Shown one piece after another: positions 18,069-26,121 of a DNA stretch of 64,000 nt (position 1 is the stretch's first letter; the number at the start of each line of letters is the position of its first letter). The stretch is taken from positions 22,786 to 86,785 of the forward strand of contig CAMOIX010000006.1 of NCBI GenBank assembly GCA_946616365.1, written 5' to 3'. The notes beneath the pieces are model-generated. The model had not been told where the DNA came from and searched no databases. It saw nothing but the letters and a program-made list of their open reading frames with translations. The position numbers and the translations under genes were made by a program. Source of the stretch: AC2028 sp002373595. GTDB taxonomy: Bacteria; Bacillota; Clostridia; Lachnospirales; Lachnospiraceae.

Positions 18069-18446
18069 TCATCCTTCCTGAACTGCGTCGCAGTTATCCG
18101 TTGCTATTACATCTACTCCCGTGCCGCACACATCTGCGACTATCACCTGTCCGATCGTTATGGGAGCGGTAACCTTTGATTCCTTTATCGCTTTTACACA
18201 GTTCATGATCTCGCCCTTTGGAATATCAGACGCAGTCTTGACGCTCACAACAGGCCGTACGCCGCCGTCAACAGTCACAATACTGGTCACCGTCCTCATA
18301 GGTGCGGTAAGCTCCGCGGTAACATACTCCGCTCCTCTCGGGCAGGTATTTCCCGTGATGCTCACTATCTCTCCTTCCGATACTTCTGCTTTCACATTGC
18401 ATCCGAGAGGGCATCTTATACATACAAATTCTTTGATCTCGCTCAT
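18069..18446 (-). CDS. DUF1667 protein, partner of GlpA-like oxidoreductases
   Basis: This 125-residue protein starts MSEIKEFVCIRCPLGC and has CPRGAEY further on, giving a four-cysteine pattern (C9, C12, C16, C34) typical of DUF1667. Such proteins are encoded beside FAD-dependent glycerol-3-phosphate dehydrogenase and NAD(P)-type oxidoreductase genes in many Clostridia; the cysteines suggest metal or iron-sulfur binding. Here it sits between the FAD oxidoreductase (15 bases upstream) and glpK (one base downstream), with a GGAGGAAAGA ribosome site. A role as a small electron-transfer or assembly subunit of the dehydrogenase is inferred, not shown. Confidence 0.88.
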   Translation of the reverse strand: MSEIKEFVCIRCPLGCNVKAEVSEGEIVSITGNTCPRGAEYVTAELTAPMRTVTSIVTVDGGVRPVVSVKTASDIPKGEIMNCVKAIKESKVTAPITIGQVIVADVCGTGVDVIATDNCDAVQEG

Positions 18447-18461
18447 TCTTTCCTCCGGATC

Positions 18462-19733
18462 CTACTCTACTATCTCAAACGTGATATCCGCACCTTCGGG
18501 AAGTTTAGTAAGTACTTCCTTTTTGAGGATGACCTGTTCCATCTCTCCGGGTGCCATGACCGGTCTCTTTACACTGCTAAGGACTTCGTCGCCGCATGTA
18601 ACCTTTACGGTAGCGCCGCGGTAATTCTTTCCCACTCTGAATCTGACGATCTGTTTATCTTCCATATTGCCCGGATCTATCGATGCCGGAACAGTGTATC
18701 TCACGCCGTTCTTTGCAATAAGGGTGTGCTTTTTTCCTTCAGCCCTGAGTGCTCCGTTAAGGTATGCCGCTGCGTTCTTTCCGGCCTGCGCTGCTTCCTC
18801 CGATACATAGTCAACTAAGTCGTGAACATGGAGTACATTTCCGCAGGCGAATACGCCCTGTATATCCGTCATCAGGCTCTCGCTTACCACAGGGCCTCCC
18901 GTCACGGGATTGATCGATGCTCCGAGCATTCCCGTCAGTTCGTTTTCGGGAATGAGTCCGCACGAAAGGAGTAACGTGTCGCAAGGATATTCCTTTTCGC
19001 TTCCGGGGATCGGCTTTGACTTCTCATCCACCTCAGCTATGGTTACGCTCTCTATCCTCTTCCTGCCCTTTATATCTACGACTGTATGCGAAAGCATAAG
19101 CGGTATATCGAAATCATTCAAGCACTGAGCGATATTTCTCTTGAGTCCTCCGGAGTACGGATTGAGCTCAGCGACCAGATGAACCTTTGCTCCCTCGAGC
19201 GTCATTCTTCTCGCCATGATGAGTCCTATATCACCCGATCCGAGAATGATTACATCCTTACCCGGCATTCTGCCTTCGATGTTGACGAAGCGCTGTGCGG
19301 TTCCGGCTGTATATATGCCGGCAGGTCTGTATCCCGGGATGTTGAGCGCGCCTCTCGATCTCTCTCTGCATCCCATAGCCAGTATGACCGCTCCGGCAGT
19401 GATATCTTCGAGTCCGAATCTCCTGCCCATTACCGTCACTGTCACGGTTCCGTTATCACCGGGCTTTAAGCCGGTTACCATCGCACCCGTTCTGTACTCT
19501 ATGCCCGCCTCTTTTACACGATCGATAAATCTCGAAGCATACTCGGGGCCCGTAAGTTCCTCTTTGAAAGTATGAAGTCCGAATCCGTTATGTATGCACT
19601 GATTCAGGATACCTCCGAGTCTGTCGTCACGCTCGAGGATAAGAATGTCGGACACGCCGGCTTCTCTTGCGCCCATCGCAGCCGCAAGTCCCGCAGGTCC
19701 TCCTCCTATTATCACCAGTTTTCTCTTGTTCAT
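18462..19733 (-). CDS. NAD(P)/FAD-dependent oxidoreductase of the glycerol operon
   Basis: This 423-residue flavoprotein has the FAD motif LVIIGGGPAGLAAAMGA at the N-terminus, the internal NAD(P)-binding VIILGSGDIGLIMARR near residue 165, and the FAD-closing TDIQGVFACGNVLHVHD near 280. It is related to the alpha subunit of sarcosine oxidase and to thioredoxin-reductase-like flavoproteins that pair with GlpA-type dehydrogenases. It probably passes electrons between the dehydrogenase and NAD(P). The ATG at 19733 is chosen because GGGTGA lies six bases before it; a TTG 21 bases further upstream is the only longer option and lacks a good ribosome site. It lies between the GlpA-like gene and the DUF1667 gene, on the same transcript. 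Confidence 0.88.
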   Translation of the reverse strand: MNKRKLVIIGGGPAGLAAAMGAREAGVSDILILERDDRLGGILNQCIHNGFGLHTFKEELTGPEYASRFIDRVKEAGIEYRTGAMVTGLKPGDNGTVTVTVMGRRFGLEDITAGAVILAMGCRERSRGALNIPGYRPAGIYTAGTAQRFVNIEGRMPGKDVIILGSGDIGLIMARRMTLEGAKVHLVAELNPYSGGLKRNIAQCLNDFDIPLMLSHTVVDIKGRKRIESVTIAEVDEKSKPIPGSEKEYPCDTLLLSCGLIPENELTGMLGASINPVTGGPVVSESLMTDIQGVFACGNVLHVHDLVDYVSEEAAQAGKNAAAYLNGALRAEGKKHTLIAKNGVRYTVPASIDPGNMEDKQIVRFRVGKNYRGATVKVTCGDEVLSSVKRPVMAPGEMEQVILKKEVLTKLPEGADITFEIVE

Positions 19734-19769
19734 ATATTCACCCATCCGGATCAATTCATTGTCTTATAT

Positions 19770-21206
19770 CTACAGATCTTCTTTGATGTATCCTTTGAGG
19801 ATCTCCGATCCGGGATCGTTCTTTCTGATATCTCCTATGTCCGTTCCCATCTCTCTGGCGAGTATCTCTGCAACCTTGGGACTGCAGAATCCAGCCTGAC
19901 ATCTGCCCATTCCGGCTCTGGTCCTGCGCTTTACTCCGTCGAGTGTGGAAGCTCCGAGAGGTCGCCTGATGGAGTCTACTATCTCACCCTCTGTGATCGT
20001 CTCGCAGCGACATATTACATTCGCATAGAGCGGGTTTTCCTTTATGAGAGCTTCGTATTCTTCACGGGTCATCTCCTTGGGATTGGGAATGCCCTTTCTG
20101 GTATTGATAAAATCATTCTTCAGATCTGCATTAAGTTTATCCGCGATCATGCACGCAAGCATTACTCCTATCGCGGGAGCACATGTAAGTCCCGGTGATT
20201 CTATACCGGCTGCATCGTAGAATCCCGGAGCATCTTCACATTCACCTAAGATGAAGTCTCCGTTTTCCTCATGTGCGCGCACACCCGCAAATGATGTTAT
20301 CGTCTGTCTGCCCGGCAGTCCCGGTATACTGAGCGCGGCTTTGGCAGCCACTTCCGAGAGTCCGTCCGCTGTGGTGCTCACTTCCTCTCCGTCCTCTATA
20401 TCATTGGCATTGGGCCCGACGAGGAGATTGCCATGGACAGTCTGTGTGACGAGCACACCCTTGCCGAGCTTGGTCGGAAGCTGGAATATCGTATGTGATA
20501 CGGTTCCGCCGACTGTCCTATCCATAAGGAGGTATTCTCCCTTGCGGGGGATTATCTTTATCTTCTTATCACTGACCATATTGTGGAATACATCCGAGGA
20601 CACTCCGGCTGCATTTACCACGGTCTTTGTTTCAAATGTTCCCTTGTTGGTGCGGACTCTGTATCCGCTTTCAGTCTTCTCTATCAGATCACATTCAGTC
20701 TTGAGTGAGAAGTTTACTCCGTTGACGGATGCGTTCTCTGCCATGGCTATCGTCAAAAGGAAAGGACATACAACACCTGCCGACGGAGCATAGAGTGCGC
20801 ACACCGCATCATCGGTCACATTGGGCTCCAGCTCTTTGATCCTATCCTTCTCAATGATCTGCAGACCTTTGACACCGTTTGTAACGCCCTGATCGTAGAG
20901 TTTATTTATGACATCTCTGTCTTTTTCATCAAAGCATAGAACAAGAGAACCGTTTTCCCTAAACGGGAAATCCAGTTCCTCAGAAAGTTCCTTTATCAGG
21001 CTGTTTCCTTCTACATTGAGCTTAGCCTTTAGCGTTCCGGGCTTTGCGTCATAGCCCGCATGCACGATACCGCTGTTTGCCTTGGATGTGCCTTCGCATA
21101 CATCGGAATGCTTATCAACCACGAGAACATTCAGATCGTATCTCGACAGTTCCCTTGCAATGCTGCATCCCGTCACACCCGCTCCGAGTATCAAAACGTC
21201 CAGCAT
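19770..21206 (-). CDS. glpA: FAD-dependent glycerol-3-phosphate dehydrogenase, GlpA-like with BFD-type iron-sulfur domain
   Basis: It probably oxidises glycerol-3-phosphate to dihydroxyacetone phosphate. The 478 residues carry the FAD motif VLILGAGVTGCSIARELSR at the N-terminus, a substrate-side segment TSKANSGIVHAGYD, and the dehydrogenase core with SFAGVRAHEENGDFILGE. The C-terminal 70 residues form a BFD-like [2Fe-2S] domain with four cysteines in VICRCETIT and RCQAGFC. That architecture matches anaerobic GlpA and its two-component relatives in Clostridia. The gene is the second of the run, 22 bases after the PseC-like gene, and has a GAGGACGG ribosome site. Electron acceptors are probably the adjacent FAD oxidoreductase and DUF1667 protein. 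L-2-hydroxyglutarate-type oxidases are the nearest alternative, but glpK next door favours glycerol. Confidence 0.85.
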   Translation of the reverse strand: MLDVLILGAGVTGCSIARELSRYDLNVLVVDKHSDVCEGTSKANSGIVHAGYDAKPGTLKAKLNVEGNSLIKELSEELDFPFRENGSLVLCFDEKDRDVINKLYDQGVTNGVKGLQIIEKDRIKELEPNVTDDAVCALYAPSAGVVCPFLLTIAMAENASVNGVNFSLKTECDLIEKTESGYRVRTNKGTFETKTVVNAAGVSSDVFHNMVSDKKIKIIPRKGEYLLMDRTVGGTVSHTIFQLPTKLGKGVLVTQTVHGNLLVGPNANDIEDGEEVSTTADGLSEVAAKAALSIPGLPGRQTITSFAGVRAHEENGDFILGECEDAPGFYDAAGIESPGLTCAPAIGVMLACMIADKLNADLKNDFINTRKGIPNPKEMTREEYEALIKENPLYANVICRCETITEGEIVDSIRRPLGASTLDGVKRRTRAGMGRCQAGFCSPKVAEILAREMGTDIGDIRKNDPGSEILKGYIKEDL

Positions 21207-21228
21207 ATTATCCGTCCTCTTTATCTGT

Positions 21229-22437
21229 CTATATATGATAATAGTTAACGAGCTTCGTCACTGCCTCTATCGACTGTGAGACTTCCTCATCCGTCAGTCT
21301 CGGGTAGAGAGGAATACTCATGATGCCTGCATATACCTTCTCCGCATTGGGGCAGAGACCCTTCTCATATCCAAGTGACTTGTAATACGGGAACCAGTAC
21401 ACAGGCACGTAGTGAACCTGGCACTGTACATTCTCAGCCGACATAGCATCAAAGAACTGCCTCCTCGTGCATTTAAGCTTGGTCAGATCAAGCTGTATGA
21501 TATAGAGATGTCTCGCAGTATCCGACTCGGGTATCTCCTTCTGCACTATGATCGCATCAAGTTTGGAGAATGCTTCATCATATCTGGCGACTATCTCTTT
21601 CCTCCTTGCTACAAAGCTGTCCAGCTTGTGAAGCTGGCTGATAAGGAGTGCCGCCTGTATATCCGTCATACGGTAGTTAAATCCGAGCATCTGCTGCTCA
21701 TAGTACCAGGATCCCTCGTGAGGACCGTCGAGCATCTTGTCCTCGTCATGCTCCATCCCGTGACTGCGAAGGAGAAGGAGCTTCTCATAGTATTCTTTAT
21801 TGTTTGTAAGGATCGCACCTCCCTCGCCGGAAGTAACCGTCTTGACCGGATGGAATGAAAAGCATGTCATATCCGCGAGTGCGCCAACGCTTCCCTTAAC
21901 TACCTTTCCGTTGTACTTAGTTCCTATGGAATGTGCTGCATCCTCGATAAGAACCAGTCCGTGCTTATCGCAGATCTCACGCAATCTGTCGAGCTCAACG
22001 GCCTGACCGGTAAAGTCTACTGCGACCACAGCCTTGGTCCTGGGCGTGATATGAGCCTCGACCGAATCGGGATCTATGTTGTAAGTCTCGGGATTGATAT
22101 CCGCAAATACCGGACGGCCTCCGCAGTACAAAGCGCAGTTCGCACTGGCCATGAATGTAAGGGGTGTCGTTATCAGTTCATCCCCTTCGCCTATACCTGC
22201 GACTGCTGCCGCCAGGTGAAGAGCACAGGTACAGTTGCTGACAAGTACAGCATACTTTGCTCCCGTGATCCTGCACAGAAGGTCTTCTGCTGCCGTAACC
22301 TTCGGGCCGCATGTAATGAGCGCATCCTGTACCGCTGTCGCAACGGCATCGGCATCCTCTTTGGTCACCCACTGTCCGCCGTAATATATCTTCTTTTCTC
22401 TTACGGGAGTTCCTCCCTCAATAGCCGGTTTCTGCAT
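21229..22437 (-). CDS. pseC: PLP-dependent sugar aminotransferase, PseC-like (DegT/DnrJ/EryC1/StrS family)
   Basis: It transfers an amino group to a nucleotide-linked 4-keto sugar. The 402 residues have the family PLP lysine K199 in SFHPVKTVTSGEGGA, the cofactor-phosphate segment NCTCALHLAA and the aspartate of IEDAAHS. The segment GSWYYEQQMLGFNYRMTDIQ is strongly reminiscent of PseC, which makes UDP-4-amino-4,6-dideoxy-N-acetyl-beta-L-altrosamine in pseudaminic acid synthesis. None of the other pseudaminic acid genes (PseB, H, G, I, F) is in this window, so the substrate is uncertain. The ribosome site is AGGAG. The gene is the first of a long minus-strand run and lies just after a terminator, so its own promoter is expected in 22440-22515. 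Confidence 0.85.
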   Translation of the reverse strand: MQKPAIEGGTPVREKKIYYGGQWVTKEDADAVATAVQDALITCGPKVTAAEDLLCRITGAKYAVLVSNCTCALHLAAAVAGIGEGDELITTPLTFMASANCALYCGGRPVFADINPETYNIDPDSVEAHITPRTKAVVAVDFTGQAVELDRLREICDKHGLVLIEDAAHSIGTKYNGKVVKGSVGALADMTCFSFHPVKTVTSGEGGAILTNNKEYYEKLLLLRSHGMEHDEDKMLDGPHEGSWYYEQQMLGFNYRMTDIQAALLISQLHKLDSFVARRKEIVARYDEAFSKLDAIIVQKEIPESDTARHLYIIQLDLTKLKCTRRQFFDAMSAENVQCQVHYVPVYWFPYYKSLGYEKGLCPNAEKVYAGIMSIPLYPRLTDEEVSQSIEAVTKLVNYYHI

Positions 22438-22518
22438 ACTGATCTCCTAAAAAAATAAGTATTTATAGTACACACAGATATGTTAATTTTACCACTTTTT
22501 GGCCGAAAAACAAAACGA

Positions 22519-22539
22519 AGCCCGCCGTTTTGGCGGGCT
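22519..22539 (-). terminator. Rho-independent terminator after the zinc-ribbon QP-rich gene
   Basis: An eight-base-pair GC-rich stem (AGCCCGCC / GGCGGGCT) encloses a five-base loop. On the minus strand it is followed by a T-rich tract (TTCGTTTTGTTTTT). It lies 32 bases after the stop of the gene ending at 22571, so it separates that transcript from the PseC operon. Confidence 0.88.
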
Positions 22540-22570
22540 CCGTCGATTAATTTTTTATTAATCCCGATCT

Positions 22571-23530
22571 TTAGAAGAAATTCTTTACAGCGGAATTGAT
22601 TCCTGCCTTGATGAAGAGATACATGAAGAATGCGCATACGATGAAGGAAACAGCGCTGATGATGATAACGAACCATGATCTCTTGTTCTCTCCGATAGCA
22701 TACATATACTTCTCAAGAGCGGCATTGCTGAATACGATCCAGATGAGAAGTCCTGCAAAGAGGAAGATAGCTGCCATAACAGGTGAGAAGATTCCAAAGA
22801 GGAACATTCCGAGGAAACAGCATGCAGGATAGAGCTTAAGTGAGCAAAGTCTGCCAAGAAGCATCTGGAAGCTTACCATGGGATTGCTGCTGTGTCCGAA
22901 AGCATATCCGAGTCCTGCGCGGATAAGGATTGAAAGCACGATCACAAAGAGTGCTCCGAGTCCTACAAGAGCTCTTGCTCCTACGGGGATCTCTACTGAG
23001 AATGATCCGAGAATGGGAATATTTTTTGCCTTGAGCTGTCCAAGAGGAAGGTGGATCATCATCATAAAGAATGCGAGGAGTGCATATGCTCCAGCTACGA
23101 TGAGAGCTGCTCCGCCGGAGATATTAGCTGACTCCTCACCTGCGGTAAGGGGAGCGGTAAATGCCTTCGGGAAGAGAGCCTTGAATGCAAGCTCAAGCCT
23201 GGAAGGAACATAAGGAACGGGCTGATAGTAAGGCTGGCCGGGATAGGGCTGGCCGGGCATAGGCTGTCCCTGAGGGTATCCCTGCTGCATCTGAGGCTGT
23301 GCGTATCCCTGCTGAGGCTGCTGTGCATATCCCTGCTGGGGCTGCTGCGCATACATCTGAGGCTGGGGTGCAACCTGTGGCTGAGGTGCTGCCTGCATCT
23401 GAGGCTGAGGTGCTGCCTGCATCTGAGGCTGAGGTGCTGCCTGAGGCTGTGCCATAGAAGCCTGGAATCCTGCGCAGTCGCATACTCCGTTCTCCATCGG
23501 CTTTCCGCAAAACTTACAAAAATTTCCCAT
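22571..23530 (-). CDS. Zinc-ribbon membrane protein with QP-rich repeats
   Basis: This 319-residue protein begins with a zinc-ribbon-like CKFCGKPMENGVCDC (four cysteines within the first 20 residues). Residues 28-110 are a low-complexity Q/P/A/G/Y-rich tract built from repeats such as QAAPQPQM and GYAQQPQQ. From about residue 140 there are five hydrophobic segments, among them AALIVAGAYALLAFFMMMIH, making it an integral membrane protein with a cytoplasmic N-terminus. I know no function. The start has a clear AGGAGG site. It follows, in the same direction, a lipoprotein with the same kind of zinc ribbon and QP-rich linker at the opposite end, and the two probably act together. Confidence 0.72.
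   Translation of the reverse strand: MGNFCKFCGKPMENGVCDCAGFQASMAQPQAAPQPQMQAAPQPQMQAAPQPQVAPQPQMYAQQPQQGYAQQPQQGYAQPQMQQGYPQGQPMPGQPYPGQPYYQPVPYVPSRLELAFKALFPKAFTAPLTAGEESANISGGAALIVAGAYALLAFFMMMIHLPLGQLKAKNIPILGSFSVEIPVGARALVGLGALFVIVLSILIRAGLGYAFGHSSNPMVSFQMLLGRLCSLKLYPACCFLGMFLFGIFSPVMAAIFLFAGLLIWIVFSNAALEKYMYAIGENKRSWFVIIISAVSFIVCAFFMYLFIKAGINSAVKNFF
23389..23445. repeat. 24-base tandem repeat coding for QAAPQPQM units
   Basis: The unit gaggtgctgcctgcatctga plus ggct (24 bases) occurs twice exactly and a third time in part. It encodes eight-residue QAAPQPQM repeats in the zinc-ribbon membrane protein. A related imperfect repeat of about 27 bases continues at 23281-23352 (QQGYAQQP units). 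Such repeats can change copy number by slippage. Confidence 0.85.
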
Positions 23531-23590
23531 CTTTAATCCTCCTAATATTAAACGTAGTCTTTTGTGCTACATTAATTCTCTTTGATCAGG

Positions 23591-25648
23591 TTATTCCGCC
23601 TTGCTTCCGCACTCGGGACAGAATACGGAATCTGCAGGAATCTTGGCTCCGCAGTTGCTGCAGAACATAGTTGCGGGTTCTGCTGCGGGCTGAACAGGCT
23701 GCATGGGCTGCTGCATGGGCTGAGCCACAGGCTGACCGGGTCCGGCCATAGGCTGTACCGGCATAGGTTGTCCGGGCATAGGCTGTATAGGAGCAACTTG
23801 CTCCTGTCCAGCCGCAGGCTGTACCTGATAGGGCTGAGCCGGTCTCTTCGCTGCCGCCTTCTTAGCTGCTATAACTATGATGCAAATGACAGTAGCAAGT
23901 GCCGCGAGTCCGCTGAGTATCCATACCAATACGCCAAGGAAGTTGGACTTCTTACCGATCACATCAGTCCTGAGGTAATCGCGGGGGCTGTAATTTGTGT
24001 AGGTCTTCTCGTAGTCATTGCCCTTCTGGGTCTCTTCATCGGCATCCGATCCTGCGAGCTTACCGATTCCCTTTATAGTATAAGTAAGCTTGGAGATCTT
24101 AACATCCGTGAACATACTTAAGTCGAATACGTCTTTAACATTGGTAATGACGGACGTGGGCAGGAGCGCATTGGTGTCTCTCGTAACAACAAGGAGGCTG
24201 TGCCCGCCAAATGCCCTATTCCAAAGTTCTTCCTCAACAGCGGAATCCGCTTCGGTCTTTATCACGATGTCGAGTCCATCCTTGCCGGCTTCACACTTCT
24301 TTAAAGTAATCTCCGCCTTGTTGGTCCCGTCCTCAAAATAAGCATTGGTCTCGTCGATCGTAGCCTGGATTCTGTCCTTAAGGCTGGAAAGCTGAGCATC
24401 GGTAAGTCCGTCAAGGAATGCGAGAGTTACCTCTCTGGTCACCTTACCACCTCTCTGAGGCTTAAGGACTATCTCAGCTTCCGATACCGTGTACTTGTAA
24501 GTGTAAGTATAATCGAGAGAGAAGTCGTTGCCATAGTTCGTGTTGTAGAGTTTGTCAAATCCTTCTATCTCGGTCTGTGAGGTACTTATCGAGTTAGTAC
24601 TGTCACCGATAGTTGCTTTTCCTTCATACTCTCCTACATTTGATACATAATAACCAAGTTTAAGCTCATTGTAGCTGCCGGTAGCATAGTTGCCGAGGCT
24701 GACAGTCTCTTTGACTCTCTTGGAATCGCTGAAGATGTTCTTTACTCTCTTGGACTCTGCTTCGTCCTCTCCCTCTCCTACAACGGCTTCTTCAAAGAGG
24801 GTCTCTCCGTTCTTGCCGGAGAATACATTCATCACTTCATTAACTGTAGAAGCGCTTGCTCCCTTTACCTCTAAGGTATAGGTATGTACTCCCCCTTCCT
24901 CATTCCATTCGGCGGATGCCGGAGCAGCAGTCACGCTGTCGAGATAATTCTTGATATCATCTCCGTTGCTGTCCATTGATACCTGAGGAACACGGACTTC
25001 TATCTTTCTGTCATATGTACCGTCGTTATTAACGGTGGTATACAGGCTGACACCGTCAAGTCTTAAGTACTTGATCGTATCGATGTAAGGAGTGCTGCCT
25101 TCAGACTTACTGCCGAGAACATTCCATGTTCCGGTCTGTGAAGAATAGAAGATATTGCTCTTATTGTTCTCTGCTACATAACCTGAATCTACAACGAGAT
25201 TTTCAAACCATCCGAGAAGCTGCTCGGAATTAAAGTTCTCATTATATCTGACTCCGGTAGCAAATACGGAATCCGGTGCCACAAAGGTAAAGGGCTCATC
25301 GAGCTCCTCTCTGCCACTCTGCTGAAGGAGTGAATTGATCTTGCCCTTGTACTCATCCATATCGCTGAAGGTCATCTTAAACTCATAGATGACATCTTCG
25401 TCCGTGGACTTGTCGGTGAACTGAAGCTCTGCGGGGCAATTGGAAGAAACCGTATTGGCAGCGGATTCGTAATCGCCGGTGAAATAGCTCTTATTGTCGT
25501 TCTTATTGGCGGTATAGGTCATGATACGTGTACCGCTCTGATTGGTGTCTATGGTAAGTTCGGTATTAACCTGGCCTCCGCAAGCGGTAAGTAAAAAGAG
25601 CATCATTACCGCTGACAGTGCATATACTAATTTCTTAAGTGTCTTCAT
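23591..25648 (-). CDS. Lipoprotein with C-terminal membrane helix, QP-rich linker and zinc ribbon
   Basis: This is a 685-residue protein. The N-terminus has a lipoprotein signal with lipobox LLTAC (cleavage before C23). Residues 30-550 form a large extracellular region rich in beta strands, with a LppM-like opening (TELTIDTNQSGTRIMTYTA). A transmembrane helix lies near 575-597 (LVWILSGLAALATVICIIVI), then a basic stretch and a QPM/QPA-rich linker. The last 25 residues are a zinc ribbon with CSNCG and CPECG. So the chain is lipid-anchored outside and has a zinc finger in the cytoplasm. Function is unknown; the domain order mirrors the neighbouring membrane protein. Signalling of envelope state to the inside is only a speculation. 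The ribosome site is AGGAG right before the ATG. Confidence 0.75.
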   Translation of the reverse strand: MKTLKKLVYALSAVMMLFLLTACGGQVNTELTIDTNQSGTRIMTYTANKNDNKSYFTGDYESAANTVSSNCPAELQFTDKSTDEDVIYEFKMTFSDMDEYKGKINSLLQQSGREELDEPFTFVAPDSVFATGVRYNENFNSEQLLGWFENLVVDSGYVAENNKSNIFYSSQTGTWNVLGSKSEGSTPYIDTIKYLRLDGVSLYTTVNNDGTYDRKIEVRVPQVSMDSNGDDIKNYLDSVTAAPASAEWNEEGGVHTYTLEVKGASASTVNEVMNVFSGKNGETLFEEAVVGEGEDEAESKRVKNIFSDSKRVKETVSLGNYATGSYNELKLGYYVSNVGEYEGKATIGDSTNSISTSQTEIEGFDKLYNTNYGNDFSLDYTYTYKYTVSEAEIVLKPQRGGKVTREVTLAFLDGLTDAQLSSLKDRIQATIDETNAYFEDGTNKAEITLKKCEAGKDGLDIVIKTEADSAVEEELWNRAFGGHSLLVVTRDTNALLPTSVITNVKDVFDLSMFTDVKISKLTYTIKGIGKLAGSDADEETQKGNDYEKTYTNYSPRDYLRTDVIGKKSNFLGVLVWILSGLAALATVICIIVIAAKKAAAKRPAQPYQVQPAAGQEQVAPIQPMPGQPMPVQPMAGPGQPVAQPMQQPMQPVQPAAEPATMFCSNCGAKIPADSVFCPECGSKAE

Positions 25649-25668
25649 CTCCTGATCCCTCCGGCTGC

Positions 25669-26064
25669 TTAATAAATATCAACGAACCACTGGCCGTTGA
25701 TCTTGACAAGGTCGAAAGAATCAGTTTCTGTCCTTCCGTCTTTTTCGAGAATAGTGAGATATACCTCCGCGGTCTCCTCATCTTCGTCAGTCTCATAGGC
25801 AGGATCCGCAACCAGGACCTTCTCATACCCTATTTCAGAGAAGCCTTCAGAATATCTGGTCTCGAACTCTCTGGAAGTAATTCCTTCGCTTGCGGCATTG
25901 GTGAACTTATATGCCTTATTGAATTTACCGTCCAGCATCGCGACAGTGAATTCCTTAGCTACCTTGGACGGCTTGGAGGTTCTCCAGTCAGCGGTCAGGG
26001 CGATCGACCCGATGATCAGAAAAACCGTTAGTATTCCCGTAAGTACAGGAACTGTTTTTTTCAT
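25669..26064 (-). CDS. Small secreted or membrane-anchored DUF4878-like protein
   Basis: This 131-residue protein has an N-terminal hydrophobic segment (VPVLTGILTVFLIIGSIAL) that is either an uncleaved anchor or a signal peptide. The rest has the pattern of DUF4878 / NTF2-like lipoprotein domains: a helix with VAKEFTVAMLDGKFNKAYKF, then beta strands ending in VKINGQWFVDIY. Such domains are common in extracellular proteins of Gram-positive bacteria, with no enzymatic role assigned. The start has a strong GGAGG site. It precedes the zinc-ribbon lipoprotein by 20 bases and is probably co-transcribed with it. Confidence 0.65.
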   Translation of the reverse strand: MKKTVPVLTGILTVFLIIGSIALTADWRTSKPSKVAKEFTVAMLDGKFNKAYKFTNAASEGITSREFETRYSEGFSEIGYEKVLVADPAYETDEDEETAEVYLTILEKDGRTETDSFDLVKINGQWFVDIY

Positions 26065-26121
26065 AACTATGCCTCCTGTTTTAAGTATAAAAATACAACT
26101 TTTATGATACTATATATGCTC

